64,000 nt of DNA from Turnera subulata (GCA_028386065.3 JAKUCV010005689.1:31656-95655), one strand, 5' to 3'; shown: positions 36,275 through 47,214, numbered from the stretch's first letter. A program made the numbers and translations. Notes: a model not told the origin generated them from the sequence alone.

Positions 36275-36715
36275 CATACAATTGTACTAAATACTTCTCT
36301 TCTCTTAGTAAAAATTGAGCAAGCCTATTTTATAAATGTGCTCCGGAGATGTAGGCAAAATTTTTGGCCGAACTCCGTTATCAAGTTTTGAGTTCTCTTT
36401 TTAATATTCCGCCTTTAATTTCCGCATTTATTTAGTATTCAATATTTGGCTGGCTAAGCCGCCTTTGTCTCTTTTGTTGGCCGGCTAAGCCGCCTTTGTT
36501 CGGGTTTAGGTTGTGAATTAATACACTGTGCAAGTAAGTCTTGTCTAGGAGATTGGGTTTTAAGTAAACCTCTGTTCCTCCAATCTATCCTGGGGATTTA
36601 TCTTGGAATGATAATTCTGTCTAAGGAGATTGACTAGGCTTTCTTTCTTGGAAATTATCGAATCAGTTCAATTCACTAGTTGTTTAGTGGGGAAATTACC
36701 CGAGTTTTCCCAACA
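36275..36715 (+). repeat. Partial 3' LTR of the copia element in PG5
   Basis: Matches the 5' LTR from CATACAATTG onward, so it lacks the first ~129 bp. It has two copies of the 31-bp unit where the 5' LTR has three. It ends TTCCCAACA. Confidence 0.9.
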
Positions 36716-37573
36716 AGGCTGCCAAAGGAAACTGTCCTAAAGGAGCAAGGGTAATACTTTATTATCCCTCTCTTTTCTAATACTAATTATGTCTTATGTG
36801 TTAGATTTGTATCTGTAAACTACTTCATGAAGTTTTTTTGATCATTTGTGTAAATTTTTTAATGTCAGACAATAAGCTTTTGGAATTCCAAGAACATAAA
36901 GATTAAGGGATTGAGGTCAATAAACGCACAGCTCTACCACATTGTGATTAATGGTTGTGAAAATGTGGTTGTTAAAAGAGTTAGAACAATAGCACCTGGA
37001 GATAGTCCCAATACTGATGGCATCCACGTCGATTTGTCTAAAAATGTTGTGATCAAGAACTCTGCTATGAAAACAGGTGATGATTGTATCTCAATCGGCC
37101 GAGGCACAGTAGACTTGTGGATCGAAGGAGTCAAATGTGGTCCTGGCCACGGTATTAGGTGAGTTATTTACTCCTTAAACCTGTCCATCGATGCTCCTGA
37201 ATCGGTGATTTGATCGTATGATTTGATAATTTTTCTTGGGTTGCTATTTAATTTGCAGCATTGGAAGTTTAGCAAAAGAGGAAGATGAGCCCGGGTCCAA
37301 AATGTAACCGTGAAAAGGACAGTTTTTACAGGTAGCACAAATGGATTTAGGATCAAGTCTTGGGCGAGACACAGCAATGGATTTGTAAAAGGTGTTCGAT
37401 TCATTGGTGCCGTTATGCACAATGTGCAATTTCCCATTATTATTGATCAAGACTATTGTCCTCACAACCTAAACTGTCCTAATCAGGTAATTTAATTACC
37501 ATAAGATTTTTAAAAAGATGACTTCAAATTTATAAGGTTTGAAAAGCATTATATCATGGTATTAATCAATATA

Positions 37574-38276
37574 TCTAAAACGAAGCCGTGTTTAAAATAG
37601 AGCAAGTGATTTTACTGTTTTGTCCTTTAAAAATTTATATATTACAAACTATATCTTTTTATAATTTTTTTTTCCATAGGACTGAAACGGTCAACCACCT
37701 AATATACACTTTTCACCCAAATAAAACAATACACACTGCTCAAGATTCAAGACAAGAGATGCGGATAAATATATATTTTTCACCTAAATAAAACAATACA
37801 CACTGCTCAAGAGTCAAGACAGGAGATGTGGAAGGCATTGATTTCTTGCAGATTTTTTTATTAGAAAGGCAAACTCATTCTCACAAACCATTCCTTCCTT
37901 TTGTTTTTTTTTTTCAAATTCTATTTTCTATACAATCTCATATTCTTTAATCTATCTCCTCATGTCTGTTCTTTTTTTCTTGTGAATCAAATAAAATTTG
38001 TTACAAAACTTGATTAGGGAATTCTAACAATATGCTGAATGGATCAAAGACACAAAAAAGAAAATAAACCTTAAAAAATAAAGTAAGCAAAAAAAGCAAG
38101 GTCATAAAAGAAAAAGACTGAACTAAATGTATCTACAAACCAAATGCCCAACAGTTAAAAGAAAGTTATATCCTTATGTAATTTTATATTTTAAAATTTG
38201 ACATGTTAATTGGCTAATAATAAAACTATAATTATACAAAAAAAACTCCCGCAGCAACGTGCGGGCTTGTGGCTAG
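37574..38276 (+). mobile_element. Non-autonomous Helitron in PG5 intron 3
   Basis: Starts TCTAAAAC after an A and ends with a hairpin (CCCGCA...TGCGGG, 38248-38265), 11 nt further CTAG, then a T: canonical Helitron ends in an A/T target. PG3 intron 3 lacks this 703-bp segment. No Rep/helicase gene is present. Confidence 0.8.
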
Positions 38277-38540
38277 TTATATACTAAATATCATCTAACT
38301 AATCTATGATTATAGGTATCGGGAGTCCAGATAAATGATGTAGTATATCAAGGAATCCGAGGAACATCGGCCACAGAAGTTGCTATAAAATTTCATTGTA
38401 TCTGCAAATCTCGATGCAGAGGAATCATATTGCAAGATATAAATTTGAGCTACATCAATCGAGCATCAACATTTTATTGTGCTCAAGTTGATGAAACTGT
38501 CATCGGCAAAATTGTACCTTCTTTAGATGTTTGTAATTAG

Positions 38541-40029
38541 ATTACAAAAAAATGAAATACGCCAATTGTCTATTTTGTAGAAGCAAACATTTAATTGATT
38601 CATTAACTGATTGCATGGACAACAGTTCCATTTTTCCCTTAAATTCTCTTTTCTCCTTGTTTGTAATTTTGTGATTATTGGATACTCTATCAAAACTGAT
38701 CCACTCTTAAGAATTAATTTTGTACCAGAATGATCCTTGCGAAATATCATCATAATGCATGTGGGCTAATCCATAAGAAAAAAAAAAAGAAAAACTTAAA
38801 AGGGATCCAATGACTAAAATTCATTCTTGTCCACATCCTATACTTAAATTACTTTTGTTGTCTTTAATTGGCGTCTAGAAGAAAATCAATTAGGCTTTCG
38901 AGACACCCTGGCGTTTACTATAATTAAAATAAATAAACTTTCAAACTAATTTAAATATATCACAGGCCCCCAGAGAACCATTTTTCCCTTGGTTTTTTCC
39001 TTTAATGCAAATTTCAGTGCATTTTTCAAGTTTCATGATTATAGCTCTGGACTAATTATAGAAATTTTCGTTAACCCTTCCAATAACGAATGTATAATTA
39101 CACCAGGTGAGGTGACTATTGTGTGTTTTCTGTTGACAATGGCATTTAAGTTGACTATTGTCATGAATCATATATACTGGCTCATTAGGAAAAGTTGACG
39201 ATAATATATATGATTAAAATTTAAATTGCTTCCCTGCCCAGCAAAGCAGACGCATCCATAACATGAATGGTGATTAATTTTATTTTTTTTTTTAAAAAAG
39301 GAAGAACTAGTGATGTTGAAGCTAAAAAAGGCGACTGGCGCCTGTGATGGAAAGGAAGCAGGTAAGGGGAATACATATGATACGTGTATCCCATACAGCA
39401 GGGTTAGGCTCTGTATTGATAAATTAAATAGTCAAGAATATGACTAATTATCATTAGATTAATTAATAGGCACATCTATATGACTATATATAATTTATGT
39501 AATGATGACGCAACTGTTGATGATATATTGTTGTTTTGCTGAATACCAAAGTAATTCCTGTGGGGGGCTCGTCCAAATGCATTTCACCATCGGATTACTG
39601 TCCACCTAGCTAGTTACTTCCAAGATTTTTCTTTCTTTTTTGTTCATTAATCGATCTCCTAGTATTTATATATAGTTTAAGACATTGTTGAACTGCATAC
39701 CAACCTTGGAGAATTTTAGTACCATATAAAAAATTCGACCACATGCCTGTACCATTTTTTTAACAATGCCATGTAATCAGCCAAAGTCTCTCCCCTGACC
39801 CTTCAATATTTTAGCAATCGGCACCGTCAGGGGTGGAGGCTACCTATCTCTCTATAGCTAAAACTCGGGTTGGATCCATAACACTTCCAGTCAAAGTCCC
39901 AAATATGTGTAATATGGCGGGATCCAAGGGGCCATGATGACATGCCTTTTTCTGGAAAAAAAAAAAAATCAGCAATCGGCGTACACGTTAATTTGTGAAG
40001 AAAGTAATACATGTAACCAGTGTTACTTC
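38541..40029. repeat. B-to-A intergenic block before PG6 (uninterrupted copy)
   Basis: Second copy of the duplicated block 27105-27660 plus 29932-30777, without the LINE. The unoccupied target ATATATACTGGCTCATT is at 39171-39187. No gene seen. Confidence 0.88.
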
Positions 40030-40171
40030 GGCGCAGCTTTCTTCAGTTTTCCAATTTGCAAAACACAGACATCCCTTTCAACCTACACCATTCTTCTTAA
40101 TCTAAAACTGCACTATAATATTCTCAATAAATGCATCCAATTCCACACAAAGAATTGTAGTAGTATAAATA
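40030..40171 (+). promoter_or_regulatory. PG6 proximal promoter module
   Basis: GGCGCAGCTTTCTTCAG from 40030, CAACCTACACCATTC at 40079-40093 and TATAAATA at 40164-40171. Confidence 0.65.
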
Positions 40172-40328
40172 CTCTAATCCCCTTCGGCTTCCCTCCAACA
40201 AACCCCTCAGTTCTTCTTCCTCTTCTCTAGCTATAGTATCATATATCGTATTAATTGCCCCTATATATCATCACTGCATCATCAACATCACTGTATATTA
40301 GTAGTTCTTTTGAGAGCAAACAGCTAGC

Positions 40329-41823
40329 ATGGCAAAGGTTCTCTGCCTTAACATTGTAATCTTAACTCTTCTTGTTTTCCCCACCATCGGCACATCTTCT
40401 GCGATTGCAAGCCATAATGTGCTAAAGTATGGAGCCAAACCAAATGGGAAAACAGATTCCACTCAGGCCTTCCTTGATGCATGGAATGCTGCATGTGCCT
40501 CTGATTCTTCAACATTGATATATGTACCTAAGGGAAGGTATCTGCTAGGCTCTTTGGCCTTTAAAGGCGACGGATGCAAGAGTCCTGAAATGGAACCCTG
40601 GTGGCTCCTGAGGATTATCGCATACTTGGTAAGTCTGCCAGTTGGATTAGCTTTGAGAAGGTGAATGGTGTTTCTGTCGTTGGTGGGGCACTTGATGCTA
40701 AAGGATCCCCCCTGTGGGCTTGTAAAGCCAAAGGAAGCAACTGTCCTGCTGGAGCTACGGTAATATATTGCATTTCTTTTCTTATAACCATTACAATTAA
40801 TATTAACTTGACAAAGTTGTTGATGATGATTAGTATTTGGTGGTTTGCAGACAATGAGCTTTCAAAATTCCAACAACATAAAGATAAGCAGGTTGGTGTC
40901 CTTGAACAGCCAGATGTTCCACATTGTGATCAATGGTTGTCAAGATGTGCTTGTCCAAGGAGTAAGAGTGATAGCAGCAGGAGATAGTCCCAATACTGAT
41001 GGCATCCATGTCCAGTTATCCAAAAATGTTATGATCATGAACTCTTCTATCAAAACCGGAGATGATTGTATCTCAATTGGTCCCGGAACTGAAAACTTGT
41101 GGATCGAAGGTGTCAAGTGTGGTCCTGGCCATGGCATCAGGTGATTTACTTGAAACCCATGTATATATTTGCATCTTCAATTAGGAAGGGGTTTTGTTTC
41201 CTAAATTGATTATGTGTAACCATATATAGTTACTGACATTTGGGGGGCTTCTTGGCATGGCAATAATTTTGCAGCATTGGGAGTTTAGCAAAGGATGTGG
41301 AAGAGCCAGGGGTGCACAATGTAACCGTGAAAAGGACAATTTTTGCAAATACCCAGAATGGATTTAGGATCAAGTCTTGGGCCAGACCGAGCAATGGGTT
41401 TGTCCAAGGAGTCCGATTCATAGGTGCAATTATGCATAATGTGCAAAACCCCATTCTTATAGATCAACACTATTGCCCTCACAACTTGAATTGTCCTACT
41501 CAGGTAGCTAGTCAAGAGTTTCCTGCACAAGTTCTCTCTTCCCTCCTTTTCTGCCTTACAGCACTAATCAGTATAGTTAACTTTCATCTTTTGATTAATT
41601 ATAGGTATCGGGTGTGCAAATAAGTGACGTATTGTATCAAGGAATTATAGGAACATCTGCCACACCAATTGCCATCAAGTTCGATTGCAGTTCCAAGAAT
41701 CCATGCAAAGGAATAAGAATGGAGGATGTGAATTTGACGTACTTGAATCAAGCAGCACAATCCTCTTGTTCCAATGCCAACGGAAATGTAGTCGGCCAAG
41801 TTCAACCCAACAACTGCCTTTGA
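40329..41823 (+). pseudogene. Polygalacturonase PG6 (type A), frameshifted in exon 1
   Basis: Exons 40329-40759, 40851-41140, 41275-41503 and 41605-41823. Exon 1 is 16 bp shorter than in PG4: after AAGAGTCCTGA the text jumps to AATGGAACCC, skipping the part coding DITIRID. This shifts the frame and removes the catalytic domain. Everything downstream (SPNTDG, GDD, GPGHG, RIK, stop) is otherwise intact, so this is a very recent loss or, less likely, a sequencing error. The 5' half matches PG4, while the end of exon 3 and intron 3 match PG2. Confidence 0.87.
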
Positions 41824-41908
41824 TAAATTACAAGTGATACTCAATTGACATGATGTACAACATTCAATTCATTTTATTTTATTTTTCATTTTATATGTAA
41901 CATATTTG

Positions 41909-43091
41909 GATTGATAAAATTGCATTCTTTTCTTAGTTTCCTTTCTTACTTTATACCCTTTCAATCCTTCAGCTTCAAGACTACCCTTTTCACTAAACTA
42001 ACAGCTAGCCTTTGGGGAAAAAAAAAATCAATTCATTTATCAAACAAATATATAATAATTGTGTAAGTATAGTTTAGTTTATCGGTGGAGCCGTGGAGGC
42101 AATCATATACATAATTAACAACTGTAAGGTCGTTTCTCAAAAAAAAAAAAAAAGAGGGAACCATTTCAGTTTTTCGGTGCAGCTAATTCCTTTAGTTTTG
42201 CGTTTGCCAATAAACATATGATGGTGTGGTGTCCCTTGAAACCTACACCATTCATTCAGAGAAATTCTAAACTCCCCCATACTACAGTTGTTTTTTTTTT
42301 CATAAGACATACAGCAGTTTTTTTTTTATGCTAGCAATATAGACCTAATTGATTAATTGAACCATCAATAGTTTAAAACCTTTCACCATTCTTCCAATAG
42401 AATCATCACTGTTTCCTCTCTCTCTCTCTATATATGTATACCACTATCTGCCTTTCGACAAAAAAATACCACTATCTGCCTTTCATTTTGCTATGTGATN
42501 GATTGATAAAATTGCATTCTTTTCTTAGTTTCCTTTCTTACTTTATACCCTTTCAATCCTTCAGCTTCAAGACTACCCTTTTCACTAAACTAACAGCTAG
42601 CCTTTGGGGAAAAAAAAAATCAATTCATTTATCAAACAAATATATAATAATTGTGTAAGTATAGTTTAGTTTATCGGTGGAGCCGTGGAGGCAATCATAT
42701 ACATAATTAACAACTGTAAGGTCGTTTTTCAAAAAAAAAAAAAAAGAGGGAACCATTTCAGTTTTTCGGTGCAGCTAATTCCTTTAGTTTTGCGTTTGCC
42801 AATAAACATATGATGGTGTGGTGTCCCTTGAAACCTACACCATTCATTCAGAGAAATTCTAAACTCCCCCATACTACAGTTGTTTTTTTTTTCATAAGAC
42901 ATACAGCAGTTTTTTTTTTATGCTAGCAATATAGACCTAATTGATTAATTGAACCATCAATAGTTTAAAACCTTTCACCATTCTTCCAATAGAATCATCA
43001 CTGTTTCCTCTCTCTCTCTCTATATATGTATACCACTATCTGCCTTTCGACAAAAAAATACCACTATCTGCCTTTCATTTTGCTATGTGAT
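41909..43091. repeat. 591-bp direct duplication joined by a single N
   Basis: 41909-42499 and 42501-43091 are the same sequence except for isolated differences (CGTTTCTC against CGTTTTTC), with one N at 42500. Each copy contains a type B promoter box (AAACCTACACCATTC). Two contig ends that overlap but were not merged would give exactly this pattern. Confidence 0.9.
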
Positions 43092-43128
43092 TGCCAATAT
43101 TTTTGAACAGTTATTCATAGCTAGTACC

Positions 43129-43221
43129 GTGTCAAAGTTTATGTTCCTTTTCATCTTTGTCCTTACTCATCATCATTCCATCATCAGCAACGCCAATTAG
43201 CATTAATGTGATTCTACACAG
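43129..43221 (+). pseudogene. Relic of a type B PG exon 1
   Basis: TAGTACC then GTG in place of ATG, followed by text matching PG7 exon 1 (signal peptide region with CATTCCATCATCAGCAACGC and ATTAATGTGAT), then a jump to TCTACACAG. The deleted interval lies between two copies of GAT in the ancestral exon. Nothing else of the gene follows. It holds the B position of the third A/B pair. Confidence 0.8.
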
Positions 43222-44008
43222 CATGGAAAATTAAATCAACACAGGCAAGGAAAATTACTAATTCAACAAAATCCGTAAATAAAATCTAGAGAATTTGAGA
43301 TAATACAAAGAAAAAATGCGAAACTTTGCTCGAATGGCAGATGAGGCATTGAGGCGGGCCCTCGATCATAGGGCCCCAATTGCAGGAACAGGACACGAAG
43401 AGGCCCATAGGCCCATTTCATATCAGAAATATATCTCCCAACCTAGAAACAAAAAGGGTCAGAGGACAGGTACTAACATGTGATGATCAAATTAGAACAC
43501 CGAAAATAGAATCAATTGGGTTTAGCAATTGTAATTATTTGTATGCTCGTATTTGGGATCATAATTAATACCCAGACACCCATTGTTTACTTGGACTGCA
43601 TGCTTTGCATTCTGCTGCTTAATTTGTTACTTCATTCAACTTTTCAAGATTGGGATGCCATGTATAATTAGTCCTTGCACGTTGGATTATATATTAATTT
43701 GTCTGGTTGGGTCATCAAAATACACTTAAGTTCCGGGATTATTTCAGTTGGGGAATTTTTTTTCTTGTTCTTCTTCTTCTACTACTTTGCAGCTCTGATA
43801 AGATGTCATGTGATCCCAGATTGATCCAACTTATGACACAACCAAATGGATCCATTAATATATATATTGTTTTAATCAAGCTATCATCCAAATTCATCTT
43901 AACGTTGCTTTATTGCCAAAGAAACCAATTATTTTCCCACAAATTAATCACGGTTGTGCAACATTCAGTACTCTCACAGTACAACTAAGGAGCATAAACC
44001 CTCCAAGT
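43222..44008. other. Gene-free DNA
   Basis: Unrelated to the PG array. Only short frames; no recognised element ends. It includes the 3' flank of the reductase gene that ends at 44009. Confidence 0.5.
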
Positions 44009-44310
44009 CTAGGCACGGAGGAAGCCCTTTTTAATCAAGCTTTCAACGGTGTCCCTAAGTGTCACCTCCAGAGGAATGAAATTAATGCTCAAAGTTTTGA
44101 CTTTCTCCTTGGACACCTTGGACTTGGGGAACAAAGTCTTGGGTGCTTCAGATCTGCAATGAGTTAATATAGAATAGTGTGATACCAAGCCTCAAAGATT
44201 TTGATTGGTTGGACAAATTTTTCCAAAAAAAAAACTATATATTTCATGCAAAAGCAACATTAAAATGCTGTCGTGTAGTGGATTGGTAAATCATAATTAC
44301 TTATCTCAAT

Positions 44311-44349
<39 letters not shown>

Positions 44350-45710
44350 TTGCCAATCTATACCATGGAATACTTTGCAGACAAGAATAAATTATGAATA
44401 ACTCACTTCTCAGGGAGATGCAAAGTAGGGAACTGCTTGCCAATAATCTTCACCACATCAGAAAAATGGGTAACATCTGCGACTAAACAATATCTGCCAC
44501 TCGCAGAAGGAGTCTCAAAGGCTTGAATATGTACATCTGCAACATCCCGCACATCAACAGACCTATAATATGCATCAGGGTATGCCTGTGCTCCTGCACA
44601 CAAAGATTATGTTACCAAAAAGACAAAAAGATCATTGAATAATCACTCATGAAGAAATTAACCAAGGAAGATTACCAACAAGGTTAAGAATCATTCCCAC
44701 ACTAGAAAGATTTGGCTGCAAAAGAGGGCCAATTACGAACCCAGGATTTATAATCACCAAGTCAAGCCCATTTTCTTCTGCAAAATTCCTGGCTGCCTTC
44801 TCAGCCAAGGTTTTGGCAAGCGGATACCAAAGCTGAAACCAACCCCAGGAAAGTTCACAAGGATCATTAATTCCATATGGATAATTAATTACATAAGGAA
44901 TCTTGGAAGGGAAGCAGATTAAGGATCATAATTACTAATAGCAAAATGGTAGGTAGGGTACTGAGACGTATTACCTTCTGTTGCCTACAAAAAACTGGGT
45001 CTGAATAAAAGCTCTCATCCATCACCATATCCGGAGTGTGGTCTCTTCCATTGTATGTCACAGCTGAAGTTGAAGACGTTAATATCACTCTCTTGATAGA
45101 ATGATTTCTTGCGCATGATTTAAGAACATTAAGTGTTCCTTTGACAGCAGGGTCAATAACTTCTGCCTGAGTCACACAAAAAACAATTAACACAAAAATT
45201 AAAAACAAATCTTGCACTCATTAATCAGGATTCAAACTGTAGAGGATTAAACACGAATTTTCAGTCCAGAAATTGAAGATTTGGTGCCAGGATTGGTGTA
45301 CCTGTGGATCAGTAGGAGAATGGATTACGGGCGATGCTGTATGAAAGACGCCTTCACATCCTTCAACCACAGCATCGAAAGATCCTTCTTCAAGTAAATT
45401 TGCTTTGAGAAACTGAAGCCGCTCTTTAGCTCCATCAAGTGCAAGCAAGTTCTGTATTTTTTTTGTATCACCTGTAGAGTGACATGTATGTTGTTATGCA
45501 GAAAGTACATGAAACCGAGTAAGATATATGTCAAAGTAAAGTGGACATGCATGCATGTAATTGAATTCGAGCACAGAAATACTCACTTGGGTCACGAACT
45601 GTGGCTTTCACCGTGTACCCACGTTGAAGGAGATGTTTGATCAGCCATGATGCTATGTAACCAGATGCCCCGGTCACACAAACAACCTTCTTCCCTTCTC
45701 CACTACTCAT
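44009..45710 (-). CDS. Cinnamoyl-CoA reductase-like / phenylacetaldehyde reductase-like protein
   Basis: NADPH-dependent short-chain reductase of the DFR/CCR superfamily. Six exons on the - strand (45587-45710, 45302-45471, 44975-45166, 44676-44832, 44407-44593, 44009-44153) join in frame to 324 aa, the usual length. The N-terminal Rossmann motif is [11 protein letters not shown], followed by KATVRDP (NADP selection). A Ser-rich strand ([11 protein letters not shown]) and the catalytic Tyr-Lys pair (WYPLAK) are present, but the KNWYC signature of true cinnamoyl-CoA reductase is replaced by RQQKLWYPLAK, so an aldehyde or phenylacetaldehyde reductase is more likely than lignin CCR. No lesion seen. 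It sits in opposite orientation between PG units and is probably unrelated in function. Confidence 0.9.
44315..44345 (+). repeat. (TA)n microsatellite in reductase intron 5
   Basis: An unbroken AT dinucleotide run of about 31 bp, inside the intron between 44154 and 44406. Confidence 0.9.
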
Positions 45711-46250
45711 TTTCTCTGGCTCACTCTATCTGATACATGGGCTGGTCCTTTTAAAGCCTATGCTATGTAGCACATCACCAACAGTTGGTATACATTAAAT
45801 GGGTAGTCACTCAGGTTATCTACACCATGGATACATCAAAGGAAGATAGTTTAGTAAATTACTAACCAGCTCCCTAAATAGAAATGTATGATATGTGAAG
45901 GCATGGGAGTAGGTAGGTGAAAACGTACAAATGTTTGCGTGAATCCGATTAGAGACATCCCCTGGAAAAAGAAAAATCCAGTCGAATCGAAAGATTCAAA
46001 TTGAAAGCGAAAACTATTAGGACTTCGTTGATCGATAACGTGTAAAACACATCCATTTGTTTTGGCTTTTTGCAAAAAGCTCTCTTGTTCTCATTATTTG
46101 TTATTGTGTGGATTATTTGGATTTCATTACTTGGTTGGAAAAGGAAGAGTGGCCTGTTTAGCTGTTAGCACTTAATCGTTCCTTCTTCTATTACGAGCTG
46201 CAATTGGAACTCTCAGCATTTGAAGGAAAATGACTTCTGGGTTTGGCCTG
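45711..46250. other. Upstream region of the reductase gene
   Basis: No gene. Positions 46085-46200 (TTGGATTTCATTACTTGG; TAGCTGTTAGCACTTAATCG) are repeated at 60730-60815, a trace of a block shared by the two sites. Confidence 0.55.
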
Positions 46251-46370
46251 AGGGTTACCGAACTCGGAGGAGGTAGAGGTAGCAATGTACTTAGCCAGAA
46301 GGGACCTGAATACCTGATCAATTATTACACGAGCGATGACATCACCGCATTAACAATTTACTGTTCCTAA

Positions 46371-46759
46371 AAGAGCCGAGGTTCTATAACTAATGCTATA
46401 AAGGACAGTATACAAAAGTGGAAGTAACCAAAACCCCCCACGTTTGCTATTGCATTACATTAGTGAATCTACTTACTTACTCTGCCTCTTGGAAGAAGAA
46501 GTGAGCTGCTGCTCGTAATCTTAGTATGTTTAAGGCTTCTATTTTCAAATCCTATGTTTAAGAGTTCTATGTGGTGGTGGTTCATGGTGCTATGTCTGAT
46601 GCCGGCCTTGCGAGGATATGGTGTCTCAAAAGTTTTGGAATCTGATCATCCAGATTTCAAGCCTGCCGATATACTCACGGGATTTATTGGTTGAGAAGAA
46701 TACAGCATATTGCAGATAGATAATTGGCAAGATGACAATCCTCTTGTCATATTATGTTG
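46371..46759 (+). pseudogene. Broken copy of a 2-alkenal reductase gene (5' UTR plus exon 2)
   Basis: Homologous to the gene at 62545. The 5' leader (CCCCCCACGTTTGC, GAGCTGCTGCTC) is kept, exon 1 and most of intron 1 are deleted, and exon 2 follows at 46605 (GCCTTGCGAGGATATGG). The acceptor AG is changed to CG, and in-frame stops occur (for example after GGATTTATTGG). It ends at about 46759. Confidence 0.85.
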
Positions 46760-46941
46760 AATCACACTAGAAATCGCCAGAAATATATCCTTTTGAACTT
46801 ATTAACCGTCATACATCATATTATGTCTACATCATCCATTTTGCTTACAACGAATTACATCTTGGATGAAAAACAAACATTGTTAAAAATATTGTGTGAG
46901 GTGATCGATGCCACATAACAATAGAATAAGGTTCAGTTTTT

Positions 46942-47090
46942 AGGCACAGCTTTCATTAGTTTTCGGTTTTTGAATAAATGTATGAATTGTGTGGTGTCCC
47001 CCTTGTAACCTACACCATTCCTCTGTATCTAAAACTCGCCGGAATAACCAACACTATCCTAGCAATACCTAATTAATTGAACTATAAATA
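46942..47090 (+). promoter_or_regulatory. PG7 (type B) promoter module
   Basis: AGGCACAGCTTTCATTAG, TAACCTACACCATTC (47006-47020) and TATAAATA (47083-47090), ahead of the ATG at 47215. Confidence 0.62.
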
Positions 47091-47214
47091 TTCTAAGACC
47101 CTCCAGCTTCCCTCCATTAATAAATTCATCACCGTTTTCTCTTATAGTATCTGCTTTAACATTTTACTTAGTGCTTGCCAAAACTTTTAATTAATTACTC
47201 GACTAACTAGTACC

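Larger units (their letters stand above)
33970..36715 (+). mobile_element. Truncated Ty1/copia element in PG5 exon 1
   Basis: Begins TGTTGGAATAG, ends TTCCCAACA, and is flanked by the 5-bp duplication AGGCT (33965-33969 and 36716-36720). The 5' LTR is full (599 bp); a primer-binding-like GTGGTAGCGGAGCC follows at 34570. The pol gene stops inside the integrase, and the sequence joins directly to the inner part of the 3' LTR, so RT, RNase H and the start of the 3' LTR are deleted. Confidence 0.93.
33547..38540 (+). pseudogene. Polygalacturonase PG5 (type B), broken by insertions
   Basis: Begins MAQLLCLYTA with a signal peptide. Exon 1 (33547-33969 plus 36721-36750) is split by a copia element; exons 2-4 are 36869-37158, 37259-37486 and 38316-38540. 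Exon 3 lacks one G (CCCGGGTCC against CCCGGGGTCC in PG3), shifting the frame before RIK. Intron 3 holds a Helitron (37574-38276). The last exon 1 codons read GGAGCAAGG rather than GGAGCTACG. Motifs SPNTDG, GDD, GPGHG and RIK remain in the DNA. Without these events it would be a B-type GH28 protein like PG3. Confidence 0.9.

Noticed and set aside
43380..44167. Small + strand frames around 43.4-44.2 kb
   Set aside because: The last is antisense to exon 6 of the reductase gene; the others have no domain or splice support.
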